From: Hydractinia symbiolongicarpus | Lineage: Eukaryota; Cnidaria; Hydrozoa; Anthoathecata; Hydractiniidae | Direction of reading: 5' to 3' | NCBI RefSeq assembly: GCF_029227915.1 | Contig: NC_079880.1 | Span: forward strand, 11,437,501 to 11,497,500 | Length of the DNA: 60,000 nt | Part shown: in pieces, positions 1 to 12,678 of the stretch | How positions within the stretch are numbered: position 1 is the stretch's first letter | How the letters are laid out: each line of letters starts with the position of its first letter | Made by a program: the position numbers and the translations under genes | Notes under the pieces: generated by a model | What the model was told of the DNA's origin: nothing | Seen by the model: only the letters and a program-made list of their open reading frames with translations | Databases searched by the model: none

Positions 1-8
1 TAGATAAC

Positions 9-2526
9 CTTTCGATGTCTTTTGAAAACCTTCCAAAATGCGCGGAATGCACCACGCTGGCGGTCTATACGTAAAATGCGTAACAACTGCAGTAGGTAAA
101 GCAACCTAGTGTGACAAGAATACTAAAATTTGCAGAACTATACGATATCCAATAAGAATTGTTTCCAGAAAGTCTCCTCAAATTTAATGCAACCAAAACG
201 TCAAATTCTCATATTGAAGAACTACCTTACGCATCACTAGCATACTGCGTGGCAGTGAGCGGGATTTGATACGCGGTCCACAGAACTGGGAGCAGTAGAC
301 GAAACCCCTTCACTACTTGCAGCAATATGTTAGTTGTGCACGCAGATAGTTTACATGAATGGTGTGTATATATAGGTGATTATTTAACATGGCACTTCGC
401 TTGTTTATTATTAACAGAGAATGTTTAACTCTGATCGGACCTTAGATCATGACAAACGAATACAATCGGTGTAGATCATATCGAATCACGCTCACTGTCA
501 GTTTTCCACCTGTCATGATCGGAGTCCGATTGCGGTAAAACATTATCTGTTGAAAATGGACACACTCATGCGCCATGATAAATAATTACATATATACTTC
601 AAATAATCTTTTATTATATATTAATTGGCAATTTTAATCATTACAGTGACCATTTGTAATTATCTCCTTACTTAATCTTGTCAAAGTAAAATAAAAGAAG
701 ATATATGTCTTAAAAAACGTGGAGAAGTTGCTACCTTTCGTGTTCAGGTCTGAGAGGTAATTTGGATGAGATAACCAAACCAAGAGAAGATGTTATGACA
801 AGAGCGTCTGCAAAGAAACAAATATAACAAAAAGTTCAAGTACATCTCGATTTTAGGGCTTCGTTGTTCGCCTTAGCGACGTAAACAAAGAAAAACTCTG
901 AAAACGAGATTACGCATGCACCCTACACTATGACATTAGAAAGACAATAAATGTCAATATTTAGTCAGTTTTATTGTAATTTTACGCTAATTTTGTTTTC
1001 CAAATATAGTACAACGATAAAGCTTGAAGAAAATATGAACATATATTTGGTAAACAAGAACTTCATAAAGACCCACATAAGAGTATAAGCACAAACAACA
1101 TACAAAAACGTGAAAATACTCCTACCAATAACCATATGTGGTGTCAAAAGATATTTCTTCAACCCTCCTGCAGCTCCGTAAGTTCCATGGGCACCAGATG
1201 ACCATACACGTAGTAAGTATTCAGTAAAAAAGACAACAAGGAGGAGAATTTCCTGTTAAAAAAAGAAACGTAAATAGGACAGTAAACAATACTGTCCTTA
1301 TTCTCTTGGTCAATTAAGTGTCGCATGGTAAATAGTATGTAATGACATTTGATAAATCAAATCTAGTTAAATAAGTTCGATAGAATATAAATTAAAGTCA
1401 TCTAAAACAGACAAGGATAATCTCCTTAGGTCAGCATTGTTTAGTAAGACGCAAAAGTAATAAGCAGTCTGATAAGAACAATGCTTTGTTATGTCAACGC
1501 CATAAGCAATGTCGTTAATCTCTTAACACTTTCCACTTGAAAAACAAATAATTTGAATAAAAGTAACATTAAGCAAAAAAAACCGCCTTAGCAGATGATC
1601 AGTAACTGCTAAAGTTGTTATCACGACATAGATTTAATTGGCTAGAAAAAAAGGCTCATGGAAAAGGATGAAACTAATTCTTACCAATGTAATTCGAGCA
1701 GATTGAATCCAACCATTTTGAAATTCTTTAACTGAGTCAGCAATACCCAGTGCCAAACTCGCCACGATTAGCACGACTCTGAAATAAACAAATAAGTCAT
1801 TACAGCCACAATGTCCACTAAAGCTACTGTTGATGTACTTTAGGTGGATCTCTTTCTCGTTATGGCAAATGTAATGAAAAGCTGTAAGATTATTATAATG
1901 GGAAAAACTATGAGGAATAGGTCTTCCTTTGTTCTTCCGATGTTAAAATCTTCTGGAAACTTGCAAGTTTTAATAATCTGTCCATTTTAAAAAAGCACAG
2001 ATAAAAATCCGCTACCCATTTAAAAAAACTGGACTTGACGGACTCAATGTTGTCCCCAACGTATCAAATATTGTGAATTTGACAGGCAGGCAGAGACTAA
2101 TTAATTTAACTTGTCATCAAAAGAATGTATCTAATTATTTTATCGAGAAACGAACCAAAAAGAGGATTTCATTTTCACAAAGACAACAACAGTGACGTCA
2201 TATGGTCAAAGTTGTCTTAAAAACTACAGGATCTAACATCCAACTATGCGGATTAGTAACCTTTGTCTAATAAATGGTCCTGATTTACCCATAACTCATA
2301 GCTACTTTGAAACTTACATTATCCATTCATAATAGCTATTTTGTAACTGGTATTTGCCTGATTCTAGAAATCGAAATATTTTCACTTTTAACGTTCTACT
2401 TCTATTACCAGCAAACACTTGTTCAAAATCAAACTTTGCCATTTCTTTTTCGATTGTCTTTTTCTCATATCCTTCATCGAGCAACGTCATTGGCTGATGG
2501 TAAAGTAAATTCTGCGACGCCTGCAT
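9..2526 (-). CDS. KCNQ (Kv7)-type voltage-gated potassium channel, first five coding exons, 3' part outside the window
   Basis: Exons, in transcript order: 2526-2318, 1778-1685, 1252-1126, 807-735, 105-9. All have GT/AG borders and their phases (2, 0, 1, 2, 0) chain without a break into 200 codons. Start: first ATG after an in-frame TGA. Residues 1-60 are cytoplasmic; S1 is about 68-90; S2 follows and holds E102 and E112 within the motif FFTEYLLRVWSSG, a strong Kv7 signature. S3 opens with D144; S4 reads RLLYLLQLLRILRIDRQ (168-184). The S4-S5 linker contains the conserved H198. Exons 3 and 5 are 127 and 97 nt, the lengths I recall for human KCNQ1, and every junction falls on the codon I recall for that gene. 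Kv7 channels are tetrameric plasma-membrane K+ channels that set excitability; pore and C-terminal helices would lie left of base 1. The last donor (GTTATC) is weak, so exon 5 could run on to the edge. Oddity: Tyr171 replaces the second S4 arginine. Confidence 0.88.
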
Positions 2527-5500
2527 TTGGTGTCACTGTATTTATTGATTGACTGGTCACAATTTTTTTACTTCTCTTTAATTAAAGCTTTAGTTACACT
2601 TTGCTACAAAAATACCATCATTGATCGAGCGAATCAGTGAATGACTGTTATATTGTTCTATAGCCTGCGTACGTATTGTTGTTAAATAAGTAAATCTCTT
2701 ATAGTGTAAATCATAGCGAACACATCTCTTAAAGGAAAAACAAGAAAGCAGAGATGAATGGATTTTTTGACGACCCAAGGTTTTCCTGGGTGTGTGTTTG
2801 ACAGTACACAAGTAACATCATATAAAAAAGCGACACCATCTACAAAAGAGACAACAAAGAAGCAAAACAGAGTAAACAAAAATCATAATTTTTAGTGCGC
2901 ACAGAGTGCTCTAGTGTGTATTATTTTTATACATGTAATTATCGTGCAGTGCAAACCGAGCTTTAACTTTCACTGCAAAATGCAGATTATATTCGCTTTT
3001 GCGTCACAATATGTATTTCTCAAACATTTATTTCTGAAAAAAGGTAAAAGTATGTATCGGCATTCTTATATCAATGCTTTTGCTATGAATACTGTTTATG
3101 AAATATTCATAGTAACTACCTTTATTTTTTTTTAAGCAGTGACTCAGAATTTGACAAACATTTATCATGTGCTATATTAGCCGTGCAACATTTTATATAT
3201 GTAACGATATACATTATCCAGCCACCATAGCAAAACAAACACCCCACTCTGACATGTGTTATCAAAACCGTTTTGCAAAATGGAATTGATACTAAGATTA
3301 AAAATGAATAGTAGCCAAGGAATACTAACAGAAAAAATATAAAAAGAATAAAATTGATGAAATAGCTTTTTAGTCACCGTTCTCTTTTTCATTTCATTTC
3401 CAAACTAATTATAAATCAAACACAAACATATGTCGTGTTTATTCTGCAGATGGATTCTGTTTAAAGACCATTTTATTTTACTATTATGGAGCCTGTTCAG
3501 GTGAAAGAAAACTGTTCAAGTTCACTGTATTTCTTTAAATGATTTTTGCTATGGGAACTCCACAAATAAATTGTTTTGGCGAAGATGGAAATTTATAAAT
3601 AATTGTATTTTAATTCACGATTTTAGTCTGATATCAACAAATGTGAGAAACACCAATAAATACAATCACGTTTTGTCACTATAGCTAGTTTTATACACTA
3701 ATACGTTGTCCAAGTGAATAGTCGTTCCATAGAACCAAACATTATCGTACTTATACGTCTTAAAAAGAAGAGGGAAGAAAGAAATTCCTTGTGAAAAAAC
3801 CCAAAAGAACTCGTATTAACTGTCACAAACATGCACTACGTATCTTGCCAATATTTAAAAACAATGACTTTGTTCAATCGTAAAGGCAAAGAGAAATTTT
3901 CTCTGAGGTTTAACTATTGAGAGAGCATTTACTCTTCCAAAATTTAAGTTCATTATATGAATAATCGAACTTTAAAAGACTTTGTATGTACCTGATGTCT
4001 TACATTTTAAACCTAACATGCTCTTTAGATTTTGTTGCTCCTAGATTGAAACCTAAAATGGTCTTAACGTTTTCTAATTATTGACCAATGGAATCATTAT
4101 GATCGGTTTCCTTTACCATAATAAGGGGTTAACAGCAGTTGTCCAAAGTGAAATAAGACATTTGACACAATTGTGACTTGTTTGGATGTAAAAAACATAT
4201 CAGAAACAAAATCCGGACAAATATTATTTATAACAGCCATTAAAACTGTATACTGACAACATTATCTTCAATTCATCTACGCTGAGCGCGAAGATTTCAG
4301 AATAACATAGGCGAAGAATAAAACAAGATTAATATCCAATAAATCCATATTATGTGATGTGAGGCTTGGTCAGTTACGAAGTGTTCCAAACCAGTTTTTA
4401 TTTATTAACATCTAAAGCTTATCAGGATTGGCGAAATTATCACTAACTTGTTGAGAAAAATGGAGTATTGTTTGTGATATCAAATAGAAGTAATTTTATT
4501 AATTTTTTTTACTCGACGCAGCCATTCTTAACTCAAACTGGGCATTTACATTTAATGAATTTACAACTCCGGATAAAATTTGAAGGAAAGAAGGGTGGGA
4601 TTATTTGCTGACCTCAGCAGGCCTAGTTCCCCGATCTTCCGAACTTTCCAGAACGCTAGGACCCTTAGGATTAGGTTTTTCATTAAATCAGAAATTGTGG
4701 AAATATAGCTAGCTCATTTTTTGCCTTCGTTTATCTGCAGCCTTTTGGCTTCCGAGCACTGACGAAGGGAGATTTCCACAAATATTTCGGGCTGTCAAAG
4801 AACATGTCTGGTTCAACTTACTCCAAATATCTCCCCACCATTTTAAAATCACAAAACATTCGAGGGAGTTACGAAGCAAATGAATCACATGACCATTTGA
4901 GTTGTTGTATTTATAAAAAATAACGGTAAAAATAAAAATGTCCAAATACTTTTCGTTATAGTTCAATCTTATAAATAAACATGCGACACTGTAAACTTTT
5001 AACAAATAACAGCTAACTAGCTCTTTCTAATCCTTTCAACCAAAATTATAATTAAAACAATGGTTATATAACTTGTTTCTAATAATAAAACTTCCAAATA
5101 AAACCACTTGTTTTACTTGCTTGAGCCTCAATAAAACATAAATAAACATAAACTTAGATGTTTTTAAAAAATTTTTTCTTCTGTGGCCAACGTTGTAAAA
5201 CATTCATGTAGTATATATTTCATGTTGCTAGCTCTATATGGAATATATTTCATTAGCAGCTGTGTTCTTCATCCCAGGTGTTATTTGTTATCTTTGGTAT
5301 AGCTTTTATAGAACAAAGACAACCATATCAACAAAGAAAAGTTTGTGTTTAATGTGACGGCCATCTCTAACTGGTGCGAGTTTAATCCATTGTTTTTGTT
5401 TTAAAAATAGGTCCAGTATAAATCTGCAATTCCAGCACACACTTTTTTTAGAGTACTATACATTTTGTTCACGCTTAATATTTTCAAAACATATCATTTT

Positions 5501-7539
5501 TAAGTCTAAGCTGTGTTTTTAAAGTATAACTAAACAACGTAAAGGTTTATTTATATTTTGATCTACACAAGGAAAGAACTCTTGACTGTCTAAAAGCTAA
5601 GAAATGAGAAATTACACATAAAAATAAATAAAGTTCATTCAAACTATGACAAAAAAATAACATTTGAAGAACCTTGAAAGTTGTAAAAAAGCAGGTGAAA
5701 CAATTTAATGCAGGGTCGTTACTCTTCATTGGTTTGCCTGTCAGCACAATGTAATACTATGCGGATTGAGGGGCGTGCTAAAAAACTTCAAGAATTTCTC
5801 TTTCACAAAGCAAAACATAAGATTCGCTTTGAATTTCTTGCAATACAAGACAGCGATTTTTTAAAAATAAAACCCCTCAGCGTTAGCTACTTTATTTACA
5901 AAAGAAATTTTAAAAAAATTATTTTTTCCTTTTTAACTGTTCTGGTCTAGCAAACTCCACACTATGTCCTCCTACTGTTTTCATCCAACGTAAGGCCGGC
6001 GCTATCAGCGTTCTTCCAAGCTATTAAAGATTTTTTATTTAGATCATATAATCTATAAACCATTCAAGATCAAAGATTATATATCACAAGAAAAGAAAGT
6101 TATCTATAAAATCGTTTTCGTTAACGAATAACTTTTAAAATATTTATAAATTAAACTTTCGGGTTTTTTTCTTGCAAGTTTTAATTATTAGTGTTGCATA
6201 GACATGTATCTAAAACATGAAAAATGATTTGTGCAAACTGCCTGTTAACAGTTAGTTTTGATAAATTATCCTTTATCCAATGTAAACGGGTTTTTAGGAG
6301 AGTATCATGGTGAACCTGTTTTTGAGTAGCCAGGAGACCCATCATCATTTTTTTCACCACCGTGAAATCGGAATGGTGGAGGTGGAAAAATTGCGCTGGG
6401 TTGCAAACGAATTTTCTGCCGTTAGATATTGACTCTGCTTTTTGCTTGGATACTTCTATTGTTTGTTGCTCACTTGATCATCATTAGAAAGGAAAATAGC
6501 CCCACTCCCCCGTATCATCAAAAAAGAAAGATGTGGCCACTCTGGCTTTATGCTCATTAGGTGATTGTATTTGAGGATTTGCCTTGGAAAATTATTTTGT
6601 GTCTATTGGTGGACTCAAATTATAGGTTTGTTCTAACACATTCGTTTACGTTTAAGTTTTCGTATGAGAGAAACGCATTTTTTTAAACATCAAAGAAAGC
6701 TTATTCAACCAGGCTAGTTGTTAAGAGGGTCAATCCATCCCCTTCTCTCGAGTCTTTTTAGGCTTTCAGTTTTTATTACGGAGTAGCCAAAGTTTTTAGC
6801 CTCTACACCTCCCGCTCTCGCTTTTGTCGACTAGTGTCAAGTATTAATATCAAATTTCAAGCATTCCAAACTGTTTAATTTGGCGCGAAATCTTTGCCAC
6901 TTAAACGTACTAAAAATACGAAATAACATATGCCATATCAAATTTTAAAAAAAATAACATGCATAACAGAATTTCTTGACGCAAATATGGATTATTTTAT
7001 GTTTTATCTACTAAACCTGCCTGGTAAGATTTCGATTTTTATTTTATCATCTTGCCACTAAGCCTCCTCCTCTTTTGAGACTTCAAGTTTTATTTCGCAC
7101 GTTTATTTCTCACACGACACAAAAACTTAACGTTGCAACACTTAAAAGCCAAAATATTTTAGGAGCGACAAAATTTACACTAATAAAAAGAAATTCTTTT
7201 GTAATTCTTCAGTAATTTATTGTCTGTAAACAAAACGTGAAGTTATAAAATTATTACATTTTTTATTTGCTATTCACCATTAATTGTAAAAATCATTTAG
7301 AGGATGGAGGAAGAGAGCCAATGCAGCAATTACACACATCAGTCTACACAAAGAAAAGAGGGTGTGGGAGGGCGCCATGGAACTCCATACACTAGAAAAA
7401 CACACACTAACATCCCCAAACCTTACACCCCACGGCACTAACAACATACTATCATTAGGCAAACTTTGGTTAAAATGTATACATTCTTTTAGTAAAAAGG
7501 CTAGCTATAAACACAGCAAGGCTTAAAAATAGATTTAAT
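2527..7539. other. AT-rich non-coding stretch
   Basis: Upstream of the KCNQ start codon. I see only short chance reading frames of biased, hydrophobic composition and homopolymer runs. A frame on the minus strand at 4709-5005 has a more coding-like end (charged, Cys-containing), but I cannot assign it and see no splice context. The channel promoter and any non-coding first exon should lie here but cannot be placed from sequence alone. Confidence 0.5.
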
Positions 7540-8195
7540 AGCAATTCCCCCTTGATTAATGCCCCCCCTCTCAGATAATTCCCCTCTCTGTTAACCCCTC
7601 CTCCTAATTAATTGCCTCCCGGATGCGTTTTAAAATAATTTTCCCCCGGAATAATTAGCCATTGACTAGTTGCCCCCACTCCGCTATTAAGCGCTGAATA
7701 CTTGCTTCATAGTTGTATAAGAATGTATTTTTACCTGATGTCTTATTATTTAATCATAGCATTGTGTTATTATACCTATAATCATGTAGATGTTTTATAA
7801 AAGGAAATTTATAGTCTTTACTGTTCATTTTATAGGCAAACTTCGTATTTACGTTTTTTAACATAATGGAAGAAAAGGTCTTAAGTTTTAATTTTTCTTT
7901 TATATTTCTCTAAGTGTTACTTCTGGGAAAGATGGACACATTAGATAATCTGGTGTCAGTTAGTTAAAAGAATTGCCGCCCCGGAATTATACAGAGCAAA
8001 GTGATCAAACAGAAGTTGTGTGAGTCAGGCGGGGTAATTATTGAAGACGAAATGTCCGAAATGGTAGTTATCCAAGGACAGTTATCCTATGTAGACATAA
8101 AACGATGAACAGGACAATTATTGAGTCGAAATTAGCAGCGGAAAAGTAGGGACAATTGTTTGAGGGTAATTAACCAAGGGGCAAGTATAAATATA
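7540..8195. repeat. Inverted clusters of a degenerate AATTA/CCCC motif
   Basis: At 7540-7690 runs of C5-C7 recur every 20-30 bases, each next to TTAAT or AATTA words. At 7975-8190 the same words return on the opposite strand (ggggtaattatt, gagggtaattaacc, ggggcaagtata). The two arms are about 300 bases apart, so the block resembles a degenerate foldback element or the arms of an old inverted repeat. No coding content. Confidence 0.4.
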
Positions 8196-8847
8196 AGTAA
8201 TAGAATTGTCTTATTCGGTCATTTTCCCCACTGACTACATTGACTACTCTGTCAGTATCATTGCACTACACTTGCTTTGCAGGACATTCGGTGATTAGAT
8301 TGTAGTTGAGATATGTTCGTTTTCTTTTTCGTCTAGATATGTTCTTTTAATTATTAAGAAGACATTCGGTGTACCAATTGTAGTAAAAGATTTTAGTTTC
8401 CCGCGGAAAAGCAAAAATCAGCGATTTAGTTGCATTAAAATACACATCTTTATAAGTTACATGAGGTAAAATTATTTTCATAAGGCGAAGCAACAAGCAT
8501 ACAGAAGGAAGTAAGTAGGTAAAAAAAGGCCACACAACATGACTAAAAAACATTAGCTTCCCGGTGCTTTCCTTTGGTAAAAGTCACGTTAGCAGCAAAC
8601 AGAAGCTTAACTGATCAAGTAGGTGAACTCGCTCTTAGATAGTCAACAACTTAACAGCAGTTGAACCTACACAGAAACATAATTTTGTGTGGTTTATAAA
8701 AAACGTCTTAAAATATTTATGGTTAGGTAAAAAGTAGCTAGCTATGCAACGGTCAATACAAAAAAGCGCTTATAATTTCCTTGACGTTGAGACTAAAATC
8801 TTCTATATATACCCTTTTAAATTTAACTCTAAGCTCCTAACCAAATG
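8196..8847. other. Non-coding, one direct repeat
   Basis: No gene seen. A short phrase with gacattcggtg occurs near 8282 and again near 8361, with a similar 'atatgttc' context, indicating a small local duplication. Confidence 0.4.
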
Positions 8848-8952
8848 GGTTCGCCCGTCCTTTTTATACCGCATTGCGTGCGTCTCGCTACTTGCGCAGC
8901 TAAGCTACCATTTTGCGTGACGGACAGACGTATACGGGTATTTTAATATAGA
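8848..8952 (-). mobile_element. Mini-Helitron (non-autonomous), 3' end missing
   Basis: Read on the minus strand it starts TCTATATTAAAATACCCGTA after an A, then a GTCTGTCCGTCACGCAAAAT body shared with the copies at 40444-40583 and 44017-44143. It stops after the GGACGGGCGAACCC segment, just before the terminal hairpin and CTAG present in the full copies. TCTMTAYTA-type 5' ends are a Helitron hallmark. Confidence 0.7.
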
Positions 8953-11925
8953 TTAATTTAAATCGAGAGCAAAATTAATAAAACACCTGACATTTCTCGC
9001 GCGCAATACAGTGCATTAGTCGAAACACTCTAGGCGAAGGAAAAAGGAATTTTAATCGTCCAATAATCCACGGAAATTGCTTCTCGAAGTTGCGATCTTT
9101 GGCTCACAGACAGAGAGTCCCGTTTTATCCTTAAAATGTTTTAAAGCTCATATCCATTAAAAAACACATTCAAGATGTTCTTTTAAAAAACTTGTAAACA
9201 ATAAAACTTTTACAGAAGGACTAGATGACACGATAAAAATATTAATTAATTTAGAACTTTAATTAATTCTAAAACTTTCAAAATGTTAAAAGTACCCTCA
9301 TGAAACTAAAATATCTACTTTGCTTGTATGTTATGAAACAAGACGAAAAAGTATGTAATGTTGATATCTTGTATTTATAAGTGCTCTCGAAGTCGAGAAA
9401 AATTTTAGGGTGTTCTTAATTTTCAACTTTATAAAATCTAAAGATATTCTGACAGTATATGTTTTTAACTCTTCCAATTTTTTAACCAATGCAAGCTAAT
9501 GTTCTTAAATGATTTGATCTAAGATAAGATAAAAACAAGCAGGAATTCTTTGCCATCATTGCAACAATGAATAAAGATCATTTGTCGATAAGTCTTTTTA
9601 TTTTTTGATAATTTTTTTAGCAATTCCTGAGATATTTATAGTTTAGCTAATTACGCGAAATAGTAACATCATCGATTAGATGCTGAGAAAAATTACTGAA
9701 AAATTATGAATGATAATCAAGGTGACAAGTATAAATGTTTATGTAAATATGTTCAAGATATTAAACTGGATAGGTGAAAACATATTTATATCACTGCTTA
9801 TGTTGATAAACTCTTAAAACAGCACCTCAATTTTTCTAATACATGATGTCATGCATTAATTAGCATAATTACCAAAAGTTAAATATCTTAAGAATCGATC
9901 TAGACTTTCAAAAAAAAATGAAAAGATTTATAGACAACTCTTCGCAAACTTGTTTTTTCATGGGCGGTAAGCTTCAAGTCAAGTTTTTCACTTAAACTGC
10001 AAAATTTTTAGGCTAGAGACATAATTTATAATTCTCTCACAATAATTAAAACATTTAAATAACTCAGGATGGTAGAAGAAAGAAATTATTTTGAATATAG
10101 TTTAAAGTGGAATCTATATATATATCTTATAGGGGATTAAAAGTTATTGATCAAAATATGTTGTATTTTTTTTCGTATATTTAGAAAACATTTTTTAGAA
10201 AACATTCTTTCGTATATTTAGATTCTAAGATTTCCATCTGACCTCATCATTGATAATACAATAAGTTGGTCAGCAAAAATTCTTTTTTTAAATATTTTGC
10301 AAAGGAAACACAAGATTAAAACTACTGATGATATTTTGACGTCAAATACAATGTCACATTTTTTCAAGACCATTAATATGACATCACAAGTTCCTGTATT
10401 TCAAATATTTAAATTTTAAAAATATCAAGAACCAAGAAAGATTTTAAAACAATTCAAAAAGCCTTGTTAAACATCTTTTTTCCTCTGTAAAATACAGAAA
10501 TTCATTTGTCGTGTTAAGGCCCCTTCCAGACCCTAAGATATCTATCTAAGGTACCAACGAATGAATGAAAGAACGAATGAAAGAGCATGCAAGTAAATAA
10601 ATGAACAAAGGAAACATGACTAAACCTCGAGGGTTAAAACAAACTTTAAACCGTTCGTAGTTAGCATTATATTCCTCCAAAGAAAGTAAAATTTGAATAA
10701 AACTTACATAATCAGTTGGTATAAGACACTGGTCCGACCAAGGCTAACATTCAAGAATTGATAAACCTGTGTTTTGCATGTTCTGTTCTCCCGTGCTCTG
10801 ACTTTTTGCTGGAACATCTTTCGTGTGTTCATTTCAACCTCATAACTGCCATTTCTAACTTTCATAACGGCTAACTTACTGTCTTGTGATATTTTTTCGC
10901 GCCTTTTATTGACAATATGTTGTCAAAAGAAGTAAAGAAAGAAACACCGTGTGACACGATCTATTTTGATAATTCTTTCAAAGTTGACAGAAATGTTCAA
11001 CACGGGTGAAGTAATGACACAATTACAAATGACAAACGCCAATATTTTTAATATGTTCCGTCACAATTGAAATCGGCACTCATTTGCTTATCGGTAATCA
11101 TATAATTATATACCGCATAACATTCAATTCCCAGAGAAGACTTTAATTAGAAGATATAATTTTTTATATTTAATTCATATTATAAATTTTGTACAATAAA
11201 AACGTCATTTTAAACTAAGATTACGTTATGTAATCCTTCCATACTTTCTCACATCCTCATCCCCAGGGTCTCTTGACCGTCATTGGATAGCAGGAAAGCA
11301 AAACGGCCTTAAAATGAGTTTAGCTTTCTCTCTCATGCGTAACTTCTTTATCGCTGTAAATTGTTAGACCATAATATAGAAGAAGGTCGTACATCGAATG
11401 CAGGTGAATTATCGAAAAAATAAAATGCTGAAGAAAATTATTCGTCAAAAGTAAAATATCTGTCACCTAGAGAAAAATTCGTCACTTTTGTCTATTTTAA
11501 AAAATTTTTGTTTATGTTTTCTGTCACTTTTCTATCTAGACTGTCAAAACACATAACCCTTTTGGGAGTTTTTAAACATATGGCCGGGTGAAGGAACCCT
11601 CTCGCCCCTTCGTACCTTTTGATAGGCTTCTCCAATTGGAACCAAACCTCGCACAGTTAGAGTATACCTTAAAAGTGCGCACTTTCTGTTACGTCATGAG
11701 AAGCTTGAAAATTGTACAAAATACTACCTGCTTATAACCCAATTACTACAATTCCGGAAATAATTTATTGCAAAGTATGGCGGAACTTCGAAGCTTGCAA
11801 CCGCAAGCAATTGCAAAACCCGTCTGTATGTAACACGCACTTCAAACTAGTCGTAGTTTGCTTTTTCACAACGAACTTATGACTTTGAAACTCGGGGTAT
11901 ATGGTTAGATCTAAAATCCTAATGG
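8953..11925. other. Non-coding AT-rich stretch
   Basis: No supported gene. Contains a weak (GAAT)n-like patch at 10555-10620 and many A/T homopolymers. No splice-bordered open frame stood out. Confidence 0.45.
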
Positions 11926-12061
11926 CTTATTAACCGTTTAGCCGGTCTATACGGGAAAATATAGACCGAGGTCATGACGTCATGGACCGAACGCAGTGAG
12001 GTCCATGCGAGTGACAGAGGTCTATATTTTCCCGTATAGACAGGCTAATAAGGTTAATAAG
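11926..12061. repeat. 136-bp near-perfect hairpin repeat
   Basis: The arms are CTTATTAACC...GTCTATACGGGAAAATATAG and its complement; about 42 bases pair with a few mismatches. The loop carries the palindrome ATGACGTCAT and a phrase 'accgaacgcagtgaggtcc'. The arrangement looks like the hairpin terminus of a DNA element, probably linked to the adjoining inverted-repeat element at 12066-12678. Confidence 0.6.
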
Positions 12062-12065
12062 TCAT

Positions 12066-12678
12066 TTATTACCCCACTGATTATTTCATAACCATTAATG
12101 AAAAAAAGGTTTTAGAGTCCAGGGGTCTTTAACAAAAACAGGGCTTAGGTGGAAACCATGTAACTTTCTTTATATTTCGAACGTACACAGACATTCGATC
12201 CACAACTCGTTCAAAAATAAACAATACAATACAACTTTTAAAAATAGAATATTTTCAAAACAGTTTTAAAATTCAATTCTTGGTCGTTTCGCTGGTGGAG
12301 TGTTCGTATTAAAATTAAATGTACAATTGTTAAAATTTCCTCCGGAAAAAAATGAAGATAGGGTTGAAGACTGCGTGGAACTGGAAGTATTAAGAGCTGT
12401 CGATTGGTTATGTACGTCAAGTTGGTTATTATTTGAGCTCAAGATGTTTGACATTTTGTAACGGTGAGTGGTACTAGCTGATTTGTAATTTCTTAACGAA
12501 TCAATATTTTTGTGACCACTGTGTTGGGCTACATTAACTTTCTTGTTTTGTTTTTGTTTTGATGTCGGTTAATACGGCGTCATATAGACTGGTCACGTGA
12601 AAAAAAAAACCAATCAAATTTTCCGAGAACGTTCGAATAAACGTAAACATTCGAAAATACTCAACAGTGGGGTAATAA
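12066..12678. mobile_element. Inverted-repeat-bounded element with a small ORF
   Basis: TTATTACCCCACTG at 12066-12079 is matched exactly by its complement at 12665-12678. The 613-bp interval holds one distinctive minus-strand ORF (12266-12454). With the hairpin immediately to the left, this may be a decayed or internally deleted copy of a larger element. The family is not certain. Confidence 0.45.
12266..12454 (-). pseudogene. Fragment ending in an Asn/Thr-Ser-rich tail and basic patch
   Basis: 62 residues: a Ser/Asn/Thr-rich linker, then FFSGGNFNNCTFNFNTN and a closing PPAKRPRIEF. A 'FxNCTFNF' block before a nuclear-localisation-like basic motif is reminiscent of the C-termini of cnidarian Crypton-like tyrosine-recombinase proteins; I state that from memory and with low confidence. 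No recombinase catalytic motif is present, so this is at most a C-terminal remnant. The frame has no convincing upstream exon. Confidence 0.35.

Noticed and set aside
240-390. Open frame on the minus strand inside KCNQ intron 4
   Set aside because: It is open for about 40 codons but does not fit any channel segment; S3 and S4 are fully accounted for by the exons on either side. More likely a repeat fragment.
839-895. Alternative exon after GTTTTCAG in KCNQ intron 3
   Set aside because: It would give a short non-hydrophobic peptide with a stop and cannot form S3; the exon at 735-807 fits in phase and sequence.
971-1162. 63-codon membrane-like ORF on the minus strand
   Set aside because: Only its first third is real: it is the end of KCNQ exon 3; the hydrophobic remainder is read-through into the intron past the GTAGG donor.
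3177-3392. Membrane protein ORF on the minus strand
   Set aside because: Hydrophobic composition is expected from T-rich antisense; no family motif, splice signals or conserved pattern.
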